A stretch of DNA of 64,000 bases from Psychrobacillus mangrovi (GCF_037104765.1 NZ_JBAWSY010000014.1:1-64000), one strand, 5' to 3'. Shown: positions 34,766 to 43,914, counted from the stretch's first letter. Notes: a model not told the origin generated them from the sequence alone. Made by a program: numbers and translations.

Positions 34766-35380
34766 ATGAACGGCATTGAATTCGGCAAGGAACTAAAGAA
34801 AATAAGAGGACAAGTAGGCTACCCTTCTAAACCCCTATCAAAAAAAATAGGTAAGGCTATAACCTATGTATCACAATTAGAAAGAGGACTAATTAAGAAC
34901 CCAGATTTCGATGCTTGCGTAAAATTATTAAAGGAACTTTCATTTCCTATAAATAAGATTGAGGATTTTTTATATTCTTTTGGAATTATTTCAGAACAAC
35001 GTAAAGAACAAGAGATACAACAAAATATTATTAACTTTGAGCTTAATGAAAGAGTTAAAGAAGAAGGTAATGAAGACTTTATTAGATATAATTATCCTTG
35101 GCTTTTTAATGATGAAAATGCCATTAATAGTATGCAAAAGAAAATCGAGTATCTAGAAACTATTTTCAATTCTATGGTAGAAAATGATTTCTCTCGAGCA
35201 GAAACTGTACTAACTAACATTACTGATTTAACAAAAAGTAAAACATCATTTGATTTTTTCTGTTCTTTATTTCAATATAATTTTTTCTCTATCACTCCCG
35301 AACAAAGAAAAGAGTTAATAAAAATTATCAAATCAGTAAATCTAGACAAAAACAGTATTTTTGATTATGAAGGAGAGTGA
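34766..35380 (+). CDS. XRE-family regulator of the element
   Basis: 204 residues. The N-terminal HTH reads GKELKKIRGQVGYPSKPLSK, then KAITYVSQLERGLIKNPDFD; a long, charged, helical C-terminal region without a known domain follows. AGGAGG precedes the ATG. Eight bases separate it from the recombinase gene, so the two are probably co-transcribed. It likely represses its own operon and the divergent one through the motifs at 34623-34740. Confidence 0.85.
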   Translation: MNGIEFGKELKKIRGQVGYPSKPLSKKIGKAITYVSQLERGLIKNPDFDACVKLLKELSFPINKIEDFLYSFGIISEQRKEQEIQQNIINFELNERVKEEGNEDFIRYNYPWLFNDENAINSMQKKIEYLETIFNSMVENDFSRAETVLTNITDLTKSKTSFDFFCSLFQYNFFSITPEQRKELIKIIKSVNLDKNSIFDYEGE

Positions 35381-35388
35381 AAATATAG

Positions 35389-36945
35389 ATGAAAGTAGTT
35401 CTATATGTACGTGTATCCACAGAAGAACAGGCAGAGGAAGGTTTCTCAATAGATGGTCAAATTAAGAATCTCACTGACCATTGTGATAAGAACGACTATG
35501 AAATTGTAGAAATCTATAAAGATGAAGGAATAAGTGGAAAATCTACTAACAGATTAGGATTACAATCTTTATTATCCGATTGTACTAATGGTAGTTTTCA
35601 AAAAGTACTGGTTTGGAAAATCTCACGAATTGCACGTAAACAATTGGACTTTTTAAGTATTATCGAGACTTTCAAACAAAATAATATTAACTTTTTTAGT
35701 CTTAGTGAAGCTATAGATGATTCGACCCCTACTGGAACAGCTATGCTTCAAATGATGGGAACATTTGCGGAACTAGAACGAAATCAAATTGTTGAAAATG
35801 TAAAAATGGGAATGAATCAACGTGCTAGAGAAGGTAAATGGAATGGTGGGGCTTTGTTAGGCTATAAATCCAAAGATAAGAAGTTAATAGTAGATGAAAA
35901 TGAAGCTATCATTGTTAGACGTATTTTTAACTTATATACATCTGGTAAAGGTTACAAAGCTATTGCGCATCAACTTAATCGAGAAAACTATAAAACTAAA
36001 AGAAAAAAAGAGTTTTCTATTACATCAGTACGAACTATACTTTTGAATCCAACTTACGCAGGATTTATACGCTTTGGTCAAGTTAATGATTGGTCTAGTA
36101 AACGTAGGAGTGCTACAAACCAAAAACCTATTATTGTTATGGGGGAGCATGAGCCAATAATTTCATTAGAAACTTGGCAAGCTACACAATCACTAATTGA
36201 AAAGAAATCTCATAAACCAGCTAAAACTTTTACTGGTCATTTTCCACTAACCACTTTACTTAGATGCCCTTCATGTGGTCAAGGCATGATTGGACACCAT
36301 TCAAAGAAATCTAAAAAAAGTGATGAATACCTACGTTACTATCAATGTGGAAACTTCCACTATAAAGGCTCTGCTGTTTGCAAATCAAACCTAATACCAG
36401 CGGACTATGCTGAACAGTATGTATTCAAACAAATTGAAATGATAACTTCTGATAAATCATATTTATTAGATATCACCAATAAGATAAATAACAAAGTAGT
36501 CAATTTAAAAATGCCTTTAAAAGAGCAATTACAGTATATAGAACGTAAAATAAAAAATGTTCAAACAAACATTGATAAATATCTAAACCTTTTTGAAGGA
36601 GACAAAATAGATAGCTCTATCCTTAAAAATAAAATTGCAACTTATGAAGAAGAATTATCTGAATTAGAATCTAAGAAATTTGAAATAAGTTATCAGCTTC
36701 AACAACCAATAGTAAAAGAAATATCGTTTGATAGGATATATCATGCTTTAATTAGCTTTTCAAAAGTCTTAACAACCGTAGAGCCAGAAAAACTTAAACA
36801 TTTCTTGCATAACGTCATTAAAGAAATCACTGTTAATAAAGGCTCTTGCCCTAAAGAAAGAAGTATCAAAGACATTGTTCTGTTCTTTGATACTTCTATA
36901 AAAAACCCAAACCATGTGATTACTTATGGTACGGTTCTCCCTTAA
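35389..36945 (+). CDS. Large serine recombinase, SCC-like integrase at rlmH
   Basis: 518 residues. The resolvase domain has YVRVSTEEQ (nucleophile Ser10), KISRIARKQLDFL (catalytic Arg region) and FAELERNQIVENVKMGMNQR. A Recombinase domain follows (GYKAIAHQLNRE, LLNPTYAGF), then a zinc ribbon (Cys293, 296, 320, 331) and a coiled coil (about 370-440). Length is near that of CcrC and phage integrases. Its last 26 bases overlap the rlmH 3' end on the other strand, so its final residues are rlmH antisense. AAGGAG precedes the ATG. No second ccr gene is present. Confidence 0.93.
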   Translation: MKVVLYVRVSTEEQAEEGFSIDGQIKNLTDHCDKNDYEIVEIYKDEGISGKSTNRLGLQSLLSDCTNGSFQKVLVWKISRIARKQLDFLSIIETFKQNNINFFSLSEAIDDSTPTGTAMLQMMGTFAELERNQIVENVKMGMNQRAREGKWNGGALLGYKSKDKKLIVDENEAIIVRRIFNLYTSGKGYKAIAHQLNRENYKTKRKKEFSITSVRTILLNPTYAGFIRFGQVNDWSSKRRSATNQKPIIVMGEHEPIISLETWQATQSLIEKKSHKPAKTFTGHFPLTTLLRCPSCGQGMIGHHSKKSKKSDEYLRYYQCGNFHYKGSAVCKSNLIPADYAEQYVFKQIEMITSDKSYLLDITNKINNKVVNLKMPLKEQLQYIERKIKNVQTNIDKYLNLFEGDKIDSSILKNKIATYEEELSELESKKFEISYQLQQPIVKEISFDRIYHALISFSKVLTTVEPEKLKHFLHNVIKEITVNKGSCPKERSIKDIVLFFDTSIKNPNHVITYGTVLP

Positions 36946-37399
36946 TTATCCTAAAAGCTCTATAAATCTGCTCCACGAGCACGAGCTTCATTAATTGGTG
37001 CGGTAACGTCATCTTACCAAACGAAAGTTTTTCATCTGCTCTTTTCAATACTTCCTCATGTAGACCGAGAGAACCTCCAATGACAAAGGCAATTTTACTT
37101 TTTCCATAGGTCATTAATGATTCCAGATCACTTGCAAGCTGCTCGGAGGATTTCATTTTGCCGTCGATAGCTAACGCAATGACGTATGTATCTGCTCCGA
37201 TTTTTGCTAAAATACGTTCTCCTTCTTTTTTCTTCACGATTTCCATGTCGGCATCGCTTAGGTTTTCGGGGGCTTTTTCATCGGCAACTTCGATTAATTC
37301 TATTCTTGCGTAACTGCCTAGTCTTTTTGTGTATTCTTCTATTCCTAATTTCAGATATTTTTCTTTTAATTTTCCTACCGAGATAATTTGTATATTCAC
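36920..37399 (-). CDS. rlmH: 23S rRNA (pseudouridine1915-N3)-methyltransferase RlmH
   Basis: 159 residues of the SPOUT family: MNIQIISVGKLKEKYLKLGI at the start, knot motifs FVIGGSLGLHEEVLKRADEK and LVEQIYRAFRIIKGEPYHK at the end. The protein is full length with the conserved C-terminus intact despite the adjacent integration. It methylates pseudouridine 1915 in helix 69 of 23S rRNA. This is the orfX orthologue, the SCC target gene in staphylococci. Confidence 0.96.
   Translation of the reverse strand: MNIQIISVGKLKEKYLKLGIEEYTKRLGSYARIELIEVADEKAPENLSDADMEIVKKKEGERILAKIGADTYVIALAIDGKMKSSEQLASDLESLMTYGKSKIAFVIGGSLGLHEEVLKRADEKLSFGKMTLPHQLMKLVLVEQIYRAFRIIKGEPYHK
36923..36940 (+). repeat. att-like site 5: junction inside the rlmH 3' end
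   Basis: CTTATGGTACGGTTCTCC, read on the minus strand, encodes the RlmH C-terminus GEPYHK, the position used by staphylococcal SCC. It is matched in direct orientation by sites 1-4. The exact crossover dinucleotide cannot be fixed by eye. Confidence 0.75.
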
Positions 37400-37486
37400 A
37401 GGTTATCCACCTTTACATTTCATTTACAAACAAGTTATGCACATTACTTATACACATATCCACAATAGTTATCTACATCTTGTGCT

Positions 37487-37654
37487 CTATTTTTCATCAG
37501 ATACAATATATATTGATGCGACATTACAGTATGTGCATTTTGTGGATAACTTCTCTTCATCCGTTAATCGTTCTAACATCGGAAAGGTTTTTTGTTCGGC
37601 AACAAACATATCTAAAGCTTGATTTATATGGGTTTCGCAACTGAATATTCTCAA
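37487..37654 (-). CDS. Small CxxH/CxxC zinc-binding-like protein
   Basis: About 55 residues: an early CETH and later CTYC pair (CxxH ... CxxC), as in the small family often found between htrA and rlmH in Bacillales (YyzF-like). I prefer TTG 37654, seven bases after AAAGGAAG, giving an N-terminus of (M)RIFSCETHINQALD; longer frames add non-conserved residues. Function unknown; probably binds zinc. Confidence 0.75.
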   Translation of the reverse strand: MRIFSCETHINQALDMFVAEQKTFPMLERLTDEEKLSTKCTYCNVASIYIVSDEK

Positions 37655-37741
37655 TTTTTCGCTTCCTTTCATTATCTTATTTTTCTTCAGGGTTATACAC
37701 AAATCGTTCTTTCTTATCCACAGCCTATTTTAACAAACAAA

Positions 37742-37783
37742 AAGCGAGTAGGAAAGACAAGCTTTTCTCTTCCTACTCGCTGT
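37742..37783. terminator. Terminator of the walRK-htrA operon
   Basis: AGCGAGTAGGAA pairs perfectly with TTCCTACTCGCT, about 40 bases after the htrA stop. Confidence 0.75.
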
Positions 37784-37821
37784 GTAAATCTATTATTTAC
37801 ATTTGTAAGTTATCCACATGT

Positions 37822-39030
37822 TTATAATGCATCTGTTTCTACTAATTTCAGTGTAAGCTCCACAACTTTTCCTTGTCGATATACTTTAACGTTTAAGTCT
37901 TCTCCAATTTCTTTTTCATTGTATAAATGTTTTCGTAGATCAATCGTGTCTTCTACTTTCTTTCCATCCATTTCAACAATTACATCATATGTTTGCATTC
38001 CAGCTTTCGCTGCTGGGGAATTTGGAACGACTTCATCAACTACTACCCCTGTAGTCACTTCAGCTGGCAATTTCAATGTTTCTTTTTGATGAAATGAAGG
38101 GACATTTGTTAAATCTAGAAGAGTTATACCCATAGAAGGACGATTCACTTTTCCATTTCGCTCTAGATCTTCAACAATTGGAATTGCCGTGTTAACAGGA
38201 ATTGCAAGTCCAATCCCTTCTACAGTCGATTCAGAAATTTTCATGGAGTTTATGCCAACAAGCTGACCTGCTAAGTTGATCAAAGCTCCTCCACTGTTAC
38301 CAGGGTTGATCGCAGCATCTGTCTGTAAAACCTCTGCTTGCCAATCCACTACTTGGTCTCCATTTAAATCAACTGGGATTGCACGATCTTTACCAGACAC
38401 AACACCGGTCGTTACCGAACCATAAAAATCTAATCCTAGTGGGTTACCAATCGCTATTACTGTTTCGCCTTGCTTTAATGCATCGGAATCCCCAAATTCC
38501 ATAACTGAATCTATTCCAGCGCCATCAATTTCAAGAACAGCTAGATCACTCCAAATGTCGCTACCAACAAGTTTAGCCTCCACTTTCGTTCCATTCACTA
38601 ATGTTACTTCTAATGATTTAGCACCTTCTACTACGTGGTGATTTGTTATAACGAATGCTTTCCCATCGGCTTTTTTATAAATAACACCAGAACCTGTTCC
38701 AGCCTCTTGGTTAGATTGAGAATTACTCCAAAAATCAGTAACAGACTGAATGTTAGTGATTCCGACTACTGCTCCTGAAGCCTTTTCAACAGCTCCTGTT
38801 ACATCTGTTGTCACATCAACAGATAGCCGCTTTTTTTCCTGTATATTATTTGATTTCGTTTCATTTTCTGATGGTAGATTTGTTACAACGGAAGGGATTA
38901 AAAACCAAACGAGCAACGCACCTACCAACACTCCAGCTAATGCACTAAAAAAATATCCAGCTGGACCTCTTTTCTTTTCTTTTTTTGGCTCTTCCGGTTT
39001 CTCCGGTTCATACGGATTGTATTCGTCCAT
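37822..39030 (-). CDS. HtrA/DegP-like membrane serine protease (YycK/HtrC)
   Basis: 402 residues: a short cytosolic N-terminus rich in P, E and K, one membrane helix (YFFSALAGVLVGALLVWFLI), a trypsin-like protease domain with His in NHHVVEG, Asp in SDLAVLEID and Ser in NPGNSGGAL, and a C-terminal PDZ domain (GVVVDEVVPNSPAAKAGMQT). It degrades or refolds damaged exported proteins. It is the last gene of the wal cluster, with 139 bp and a terminator after walJ. Confidence 0.92.
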   Translation of the reverse strand: MDEYNPYEPEKPEEPKKEKKRGPAGYFFSALAGVLVGALLVWFLIPSVVTNLPSENETKSNNIQEKKRLSVDVTTDVTGAVEKASGAVVGITNIQSVTDFWSNSQSNQEAGTGSGVIYKKADGKAFVITNHHVVEGAKSLEVTLVNGTKVEAKLVGSDIWSDLAVLEIDGAGIDSVMEFGDSDALKQGETVIAIGNPLGLDFYGSVTTGVVSGKDRAIPVDLNGDQVVDWQAEVLQTDAAINPGNSGGALINLAGQLVGINSMKISESTVEGIGLAIPVNTAIPIVEDLERNGKVNRPSMGITLLDLTNVPSFHQKETLKLPAEVTTGVVVDEVVPNSPAAKAGMQTYDVIVEMDGKKVEDTIDLRKHLYNEKEIGEDLNVKVYRQGKVVELTLKLVETDAL

Positions 39031-39138
39031 TTACATCTTCCTTTCCTCTTACCTATATGCTCATATTAGTAATTTACCCAATTCACATTAAAAATAGATG
39101 AAAATTTATTAAAAGTTTAATAAAATGTATATGAAAAA

Positions 39139-39171
39139 AGTTCCAAAAGCATAAAATTGCTTTTGGAACTT
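39139..39171 (-). terminator. Terminator after walJ
   Basis: AAGTTCCAAAAGCA pairs perfectly with TGCTTTTGGAACTT across six bases; the stem overlaps the walJ stop codon. Confidence 0.8.
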
Positions 39172-39958
39172 ATACAACGACTAACTCAGTTGGCTTATTA
39201 GCATCCGTATCATGTAAATGTACGTATTCACCCGCAATAATTCCACAGGATTCAAGAGTTTGTGTCACACTCATACGAGCAAGGTCTTTCATATTGTTAT
39301 CTTTACTTAAATGGGATAAATAAATATTCGTATTTTTAATATCCACTACTTCACTCATTGCGACAGCAGCATCTTCATTGGAGACATGTCCAACGTCGCT
39401 TAAAATTCTTCGCTTAACCGACCAAGGGTAGCGTCCCATCTGTAGCATGCTTACATCGTGGTTGCTTTCAAAAACAAAGGAATCTGCTCCTTTGATATGT
39501 CCCTTCATCCGATCACTTACATAGCCAGTATCCGTTATCAATACAAGCTTTCGATTGTTTTCATGGAAGACGTAAAACATCGGATCTGCTGCATCATGTG
39601 AGACAGCAAAAGACTGAATATCTACCGTTCCAAATGTTTTAACTGTTTCCATGTCAAATTGAAATCGTTGATCTACGGGAACATTTCCTATCAGAGAATC
39701 CATCGCAGACCATGTTTTTTCATTTGCATAGATAGGTAAACCGTATTTTCTTGCAATAACACCTAATCCTTTAATATGATCACTGTGCTCATGTGTAACA
39801 AAAATACCAGAAAGTTTTTTTATATCCCGATCGATTTCATTAAATAGTTGCTCTATTTTCTTCCCACTTAAACCTACGTCTACTAAAAAGCAATGCTCCT
39901 CATTTTCCACATAAACTGCATTTCCACTACTACCACTTGCCAATACACTAAATCTCAT
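39170..39958 (-). CDS. walJ: Metallo-beta-lactamase-fold protein WalJ (YycJ)
   Basis: 262 residues with the metal site THEHSDHIKGLG, then SHDAADPMF and LITDTGYVSD, of the MBL exonuclease-like superfamily. YycJ/WalJ is conserved in the walRK operon and is linked to DNA metabolism and cell-division coordination. It follows yycI by 12 bp. Confidence 0.93.
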   Translation of the reverse strand: MRFSVLASGSSGNAVYVENEEHCFLVDVGLSGKKIEQLFNEIDRDIKKLSGIFVTHEHSDHIKGLGVIARKYGLPIYANEKTWSAMDSLIGNVPVDQRFQFDMETVKTFGTVDIQSFAVSHDAADPMFYVFHENNRKLVLITDTGYVSDRMKGHIKGADSFVFESNHDVSMLQMGRYPWSVKRRILSDVGHVSNEDAAVAMSEVVDIKNTNIYLSHLSKDNNMKDLARMSVTQTLESCGIIAGEYVHLHDTDANKPTELVVV

Positions 39959-39970
39959 CGGTAAAACTCC

Positions 39971-40771
39971 TTACTTTACTACTGCTTGTTCCTGATTTTT
40001 TTGGATTTCAACAATTCTTCCCTCGATGGCGTTTACAAAATGATCTTCCCTCGTCCCATCTGGAAGCTCAACTAAGATATGCCAAGTTGGTGCAAATACT
40101 TGTGTTTCGGTTAGTTCTATTAATCGAGAATAGCCTAATTTAATTTCCTTTACTATGGAGTCAGGCTTTAATAGTCCACCATCATATAATACTTTTATTG
40201 CTTGTATAGGAGATAATAAAGTCTTGTCTTCATCATAATCCTCTAAATTGTCCAAGATTTTTTGTTCATATCGAACTAGTTCTTGCTGATCATTCCAATA
40301 AACAACTAAGGTAGCATTCTGGTTATAGTAAACAAATCGATTATTTACTTTTTGAAAGAAGGTTGCTGATTTATTTTCTTCATCTGTTTTCCATAGACCG
40401 TATGAGTTACCACGTAATACATTTTCTCGTACTAACTTTTCAACTGTATTTTCTTCCGTTATTGAAATAGATTTATCAAACGTGCTTGTTAATTTTAAAC
40501 CGTCCACTGTAATTGTCTGATTTGGCAACTTTTCTAATTCTTCTAAAATGAAATTATGCGTATTTCCGGAAACAAAAGAAGCTTCTTTAATATCTATATC
40601 CATTTTTGGAACTGTAATATTATCTTGAAAAAGTCGATCCTCGATTGTTGCATCACTCAATACTTCTAAATCGATAGCATCATTGTATCTATTTAAATAT
40701 AGAGAAAATAAAAATACATTTAAAATAGAAAATACAATAATGAATATTGTTTTTGTTTTATTCCAATCCAT
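39971..40771 (-). CDS. yycI: WalK regulator YycI
   Basis: About 266 residues from ATG 40771 (GGGAGGTGG upstream): MDWNKTKTIFIIVFSILNVF gives one N-terminal membrane helix, followed by an extracellular YycI domain. With YycH it forms a membrane complex that controls WalK activity. Its start lies inside the end of yycH (overlap of about 14 bases), so translation is coupled. Confidence 0.92.
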   Translation of the reverse strand: MDWNKTKTIFIIVFSILNVFLFSLYLNRYNDAIDLEVLSDATIEDRLFQDNITVPKMDIDIKEASFVSGNTHNFILEELEKLPNQTITVDGLKLTSTFDKSISITEENTVEKLVRENVLRGNSYGLWKTDEENKSATFFQKVNNRFVYYNQNATLVVYWNDQQELVRYEQKILDNLEDYDEDKTLLSPIQAIKVLYDGGLLKPDSIVKEIKLGYSRLIELTETQVFAPTWHILVELPDGTREDHFVNAIEGRIVEIQKNQEQAVVK

Positions 40772-42092
40772 AATTGCCACCTCCCAGTAACTCTGGGGAT
40801 ACCTGTTTCCATGAACCATTTATTAAATAATACCATGAAGGCTCTAGATTTAGTAATGGCTGTTCATCATCCTTAGACAAATTGTAACCAACTAAAATCT
40901 CATCTACTGATGACATATTGATATCTGAAATGGTTGAAATCAAATCATAAGTCGCCTGTCCTGAAGATAATGGTACGTCCCTTGTTTTAATAGGCGTAGA
41001 TTCGTTTAATGTATAATATGGTCTATTATATCGATAAACACGATTTTCTCCCCATTGTTGCATGATTTCCGTTGACGTGTCCTTACTAAAAACAGGCATT
41101 CCATACAAGTATAGTTGATAACTCACTTGTAGCGTAGCAGGATTAATTCGATGTAATCGGTATTCGTTCGTCCACCCATTATGCTCATTAACAAAATTTA
41201 CAGTTTGTTGAACAAGTTCGGCAGGATTACCGGCATTGTTACTTTCTGAGGCGGGATGGACATATCTCAATTCCAAAGGCATGTAATTAACAATCATCAG
41301 TGCACTGTCATCAGAATATTCCTTACCACTAGTTCCTTTTGGATTACTTTGAACAAGACTAGGATTTGAAAAAAGGGCATTCCTAAACTTTTCTGGTGCT
41401 ACTGATATATCTTCTAAATAATACGTAAAGCCCATTATATTTTCTGGGTTATTCGAAGCATAGAGAGAAAGTTGACCTTCTCTTTCTATTTCATTATAAG
41501 GCGATAAGCTAATAGATTGTTTATAAATATTCGCGGAAAAAGTTTCTTTATCCACCTTATCAACGTGTGTTGTATACACTTTTTGTTTTATTGTATTAAT
41601 TAAATATAAATGGACTTCTTCATCAGGCGTTTTATTCCAATCTATTACTAAACGATTGAACGAAGCATCCGGTAAATTACGATCATCAAAGGACAATATT
41701 TTACTAAATGTCTTAATCGGCACTTCTGCAGGATAAAAGAAAGTTAATCGATTAGGTGTCCGAATGTATTCATTTATTTGTTGAAAACTTATTTTGTTCT
41801 TTAAAGGCTCTACCGTTTGTAATTCCCAAGTTTTCATAGAACTAAATACTTTTTCTAGAATTAGAGGAGATGTAGAACCCGTCAGTTTATCCTCATGACT
41901 ATATAAAAGGCGGTATGGCTTAACAACGTCCTCCATTTTCTTTTTCTCCGCAATTGCAATATCAACGATAGGTGTATCGTTTGTATTGTATGACGGAGAA
42001 AAAGTCCATATAGTAAAGGTCAATGTAAGACTTAATAGGATGAGTAGAAGTAAAATAACTGATTTTACTTGTTCAATATACTTCAATCCCAC
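40758..42092 (-). CDS. yycH: WalK regulator YycH
   Basis: 444 residues. One N-terminal helix (SVILLLLILLSLTLTFTIWT) and a large extracellular YycH domain with PLELRYVHPA and LFSNPSLVQSNP. The gene overlaps walK by ten bases and yycI by 14. With YycI it modulates the essential WalK kinase. Confidence 0.93.
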   Translation of the reverse strand: MGLKYIEQVKSVILLLLILLSLTLTFTIWTFSPSYNTNDTPIVDIAIAEKKKMEDVVKPYRLLYSHEDKLTGSTSPLILEKVFSSMKTWELQTVEPLKNKISFQQINEYIRTPNRLTFFYPAEVPIKTFSKILSFDDRNLPDASFNRLVIDWNKTPDEEVHLYLINTIKQKVYTTHVDKVDKETFSANIYKQSISLSPYNEIEREGQLSLYASNNPENIMGFTYYLEDISVAPEKFRNALFSNPSLVQSNPKGTSGKEYSDDSALMIVNYMPLELRYVHPASESNNAGNPAELVQQTVNFVNEHNGWTNEYRLHRINPATLQVSYQLYLYGMPVFSKDTSTEIMQQWGENRVYRYNRPYYTLNESTPIKTRDVPLSSGQATYDLISTISDINMSSVDEILVGYNLSKDDEQPLLNLEPSWYYLINGSWKQVSPELLGGGNYGLE

Positions 42093-43909
42093 TCACCTTC
42101 CTCATCCATTACAATATCAAGTGTAAAAAAGACAGTTGTTCCATGCCCTTCTTCACTTTCTGCCCAAATTTTCCCCCCGTGGGCTTCAATCATTTCCCGG
42201 GCAATTGCTAAACCTAGACCTGTTCCACCCATTGACCGTGCTCTTGCACGATCTACTCGATAAAAACGATCAAAAATACGGTTAACATTTTCAGAAGGTA
42301 TTCCCATACCATCATCCGAAATCATCACCTTCAATATTTGTTCCTTAACAGCTATTCCAAAGCGAATATTTCCACCATCTGGTGAGTATTTCAATGCATT
42401 TGATATGATATTATCAATTACTTGTGTAAGTTTGTCCGTATCTATATCTACATAATAAGGCGTTTTGGGAAGCATTCGATGAAATGTTACATTTTGAGAC
42501 TTCGATAATTCAAATCGATCAATAATACGATTGAAAAACTCATTGAAATTCACAATATCTCGATTCAGATCATAGTCACTGCTATCCATTTTAGACAATT
42601 GAAGCAAATCATTTACTAAACGAATCATTCGCTGTGTTTCAGTTTGTGTTACTTGTAGAAAGGATGGGGCAATCTCTACATCTTTCCAAGCACCGTCTGC
42701 TAAGGCTTCTAAATAACTACTCATTGTTGTAAGTGGAGTGCGCAGCTCATGCGATACGTTGGCGACAAATTCTCTACGTTCCATATCGATTTTCTCTTGT
42801 TCGGTGTTGTCATGAAGAACTGCAATTAACCCGTTCACAAATCCAGTTTCTTTTTGTATAACCGAGAAGTTTACACGCAATATAAAAGGTCGTTCATACG
42901 TACTAAAATCAAGCGTTATGGACTCCTTCGAATATATCAAATCTTCAAATGATTGTGCTGCGTCAATTCCTAACACAGAAACAATAGGACGGTTTAGAAC
43001 CATTTCTCTTGGTATTCGCAATAATCGAAGTGCTGGATCATTAATTAAAATAATTCTTCCTTTACGATCCGTTGCGATAACTCCATCTGTCATATTGGTA
43101 AGGACAGAAGCAAGTTTTCTTCTTTCGGCTTCTGTTGTTGACTGTGCTTCTTGTAATCTGTTTGTTAAGTGGTTAAAGGCTATAGCAAGCTGACCAATTT
43201 CATCATTGCCATATACACGTACTTTTCTTGAAAAGTTTCCTTTTGCCATTGCCTGTGCCTGTCTTCGCATATCTGAAATAGGTCGTGTAATAGTTTGTGC
43301 TATTAATATCCCAAGGACAATTGTGATCACTAATGCAACAGCAGTCCCACCTGCGAGAATTTGGTTAATCTCATTCATTTGACCAAATACATTTTCAATA
43401 TTCGATTCTATATATAGAGAACCAATTACTTCTCCTTTATCGACAATAGGAGTAGCTAGTATCCAAATTCTCTTTTTAGATTCCGGATCAAGGGAAATAT
43501 TATCAAAAGGTGTTGCAGAAGTTATGGAAAATCTAACGAGTTCATCCAATGATCTTTGCCCTACGATTGATTGATTGTTAATATCAGATGTTGCAAGAAT
43601 TTGATATCTTGCATCGATCACTCGAACTTCTTTTATATCATTTGAATTAAGTCCATACAAAATAGAACGCAAACTTTGTTCTATGGATGCGTCTTCTTCT
43701 TCATTTCTAACTTTTATGATTTCTTCTCTTGTACTAAATACTAGAAGACTTACACGATCTTTAATCGATTCTTGAAAGTTGTCTTTTAACGTTTCCTCGA
43801 GTTCTTTCACAAAATACAAACCGATTATTTGCATGGCGATAATTATTAACAAAATATAAATCAAAACAATCTTAACGTGAATTGATTTAAAATAACCAAC
43901 CTTTTGCAT
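42083..43909 (-). CDS. walK: Essential cell-wall sensor histidine kinase WalK
   Basis: 608 residues: helix 1 (IVLIYILLIIIAMQIIGLYF), an extracellular Cache-like domain, helix 2 (GTAVALVITIVLGILIA), HAMP, PAS (about 260-370), HisKA with phospho-acceptor VSHELRTPLTTMSS, and HATPase_c with DNIISNALKYSPDGG and GMGIPSENVNRIFDRF. It phosphorylates WalR in response to wall state (lipid II or cross-link changes). It is five bases after walR. A candidate Noc site (42192-42205) lies inside it. Confidence 0.96.
   Translation of the reverse strand: MQKVGYFKSIHVKIVLIYILLIIIAMQIIGLYFVKELEETLKDNFQESIKDRVSLLVFSTREEIIKVRNEEEDASIEQSLRSILYGLNSNDIKEVRVIDARYQILATSDINNQSIVGQRSLDELVRFSITSATPFDNISLDPESKKRIWILATPIVDKGEVIGSLYIESNIENVFGQMNEINQILAGGTAVALVITIVLGILIAQTITRPISDMRRQAQAMAKGNFSRKVRVYGNDEIGQLAIAFNHLTNRLQEAQSTTEAERRKLASVLTNMTDGVIATDRKGRIILINDPALRLLRIPREMVLNRPIVSVLGIDAAQSFEDLIYSKESITLDFSTYERPFILRVNFSVIQKETGFVNGLIAVLHDNTEQEKIDMERREFVANVSHELRTPLTTMSSYLEALADGAWKDVEIAPSFLQVTQTETQRMIRLVNDLLQLSKMDSSDYDLNRDIVNFNEFFNRIIDRFELSKSQNVTFHRMLPKTPYYVDIDTDKLTQVIDNIISNALKYSPDGGNIRFGIAVKEQILKVMISDDGMGIPSENVNRIFDRFYRVDRARARSMGGTGLGLAIAREMIEAHGGKIWAESEEGHGTTVFFTLDIVMDEEGEWD
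42192..42205. promoter_or_regulatory. Candidate Noc-binding site inside walK
   Basis: ATTTCCCGGGCAAT matches the B. subtilis Noc consensus ATTTCCCGGGAAAT at 13 of 14 positions. Confidence 0.45.
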
Positions 43910-43914
43910 TTTTC

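Larger units (their letters stand above)
29374..36940. mobile_element. Proximal SCC-like element inserted at the rlmH 3' end
   Basis: The unit is bounded by direct att-like sites 4 and 5. It contains the two-gene membrane operon, small resolvase, membrane protein, Rep-like protein, NUMOD/HNH-like protein, a small gene, XRE regulator and the large serine recombinase. It is more AT-rich than the cargo to its left. The recombinase next to the rlmH junction mirrors staphylococcal SCC, but the typical SCC genes (ccr-linked helicase, DUF960, DUF1643) are not seen. Boundaries are inferred from the repeats. Confidence 0.65.

Noticed and set aside
29374..36940. Classical staphylococcal SCC element
   Set aside because: Only the integration site and a large serine recombinase match; ccrA/ccrB pairing and typical SCC helicase or DUF genes are not present, so only 'SCC-like' is supportable.
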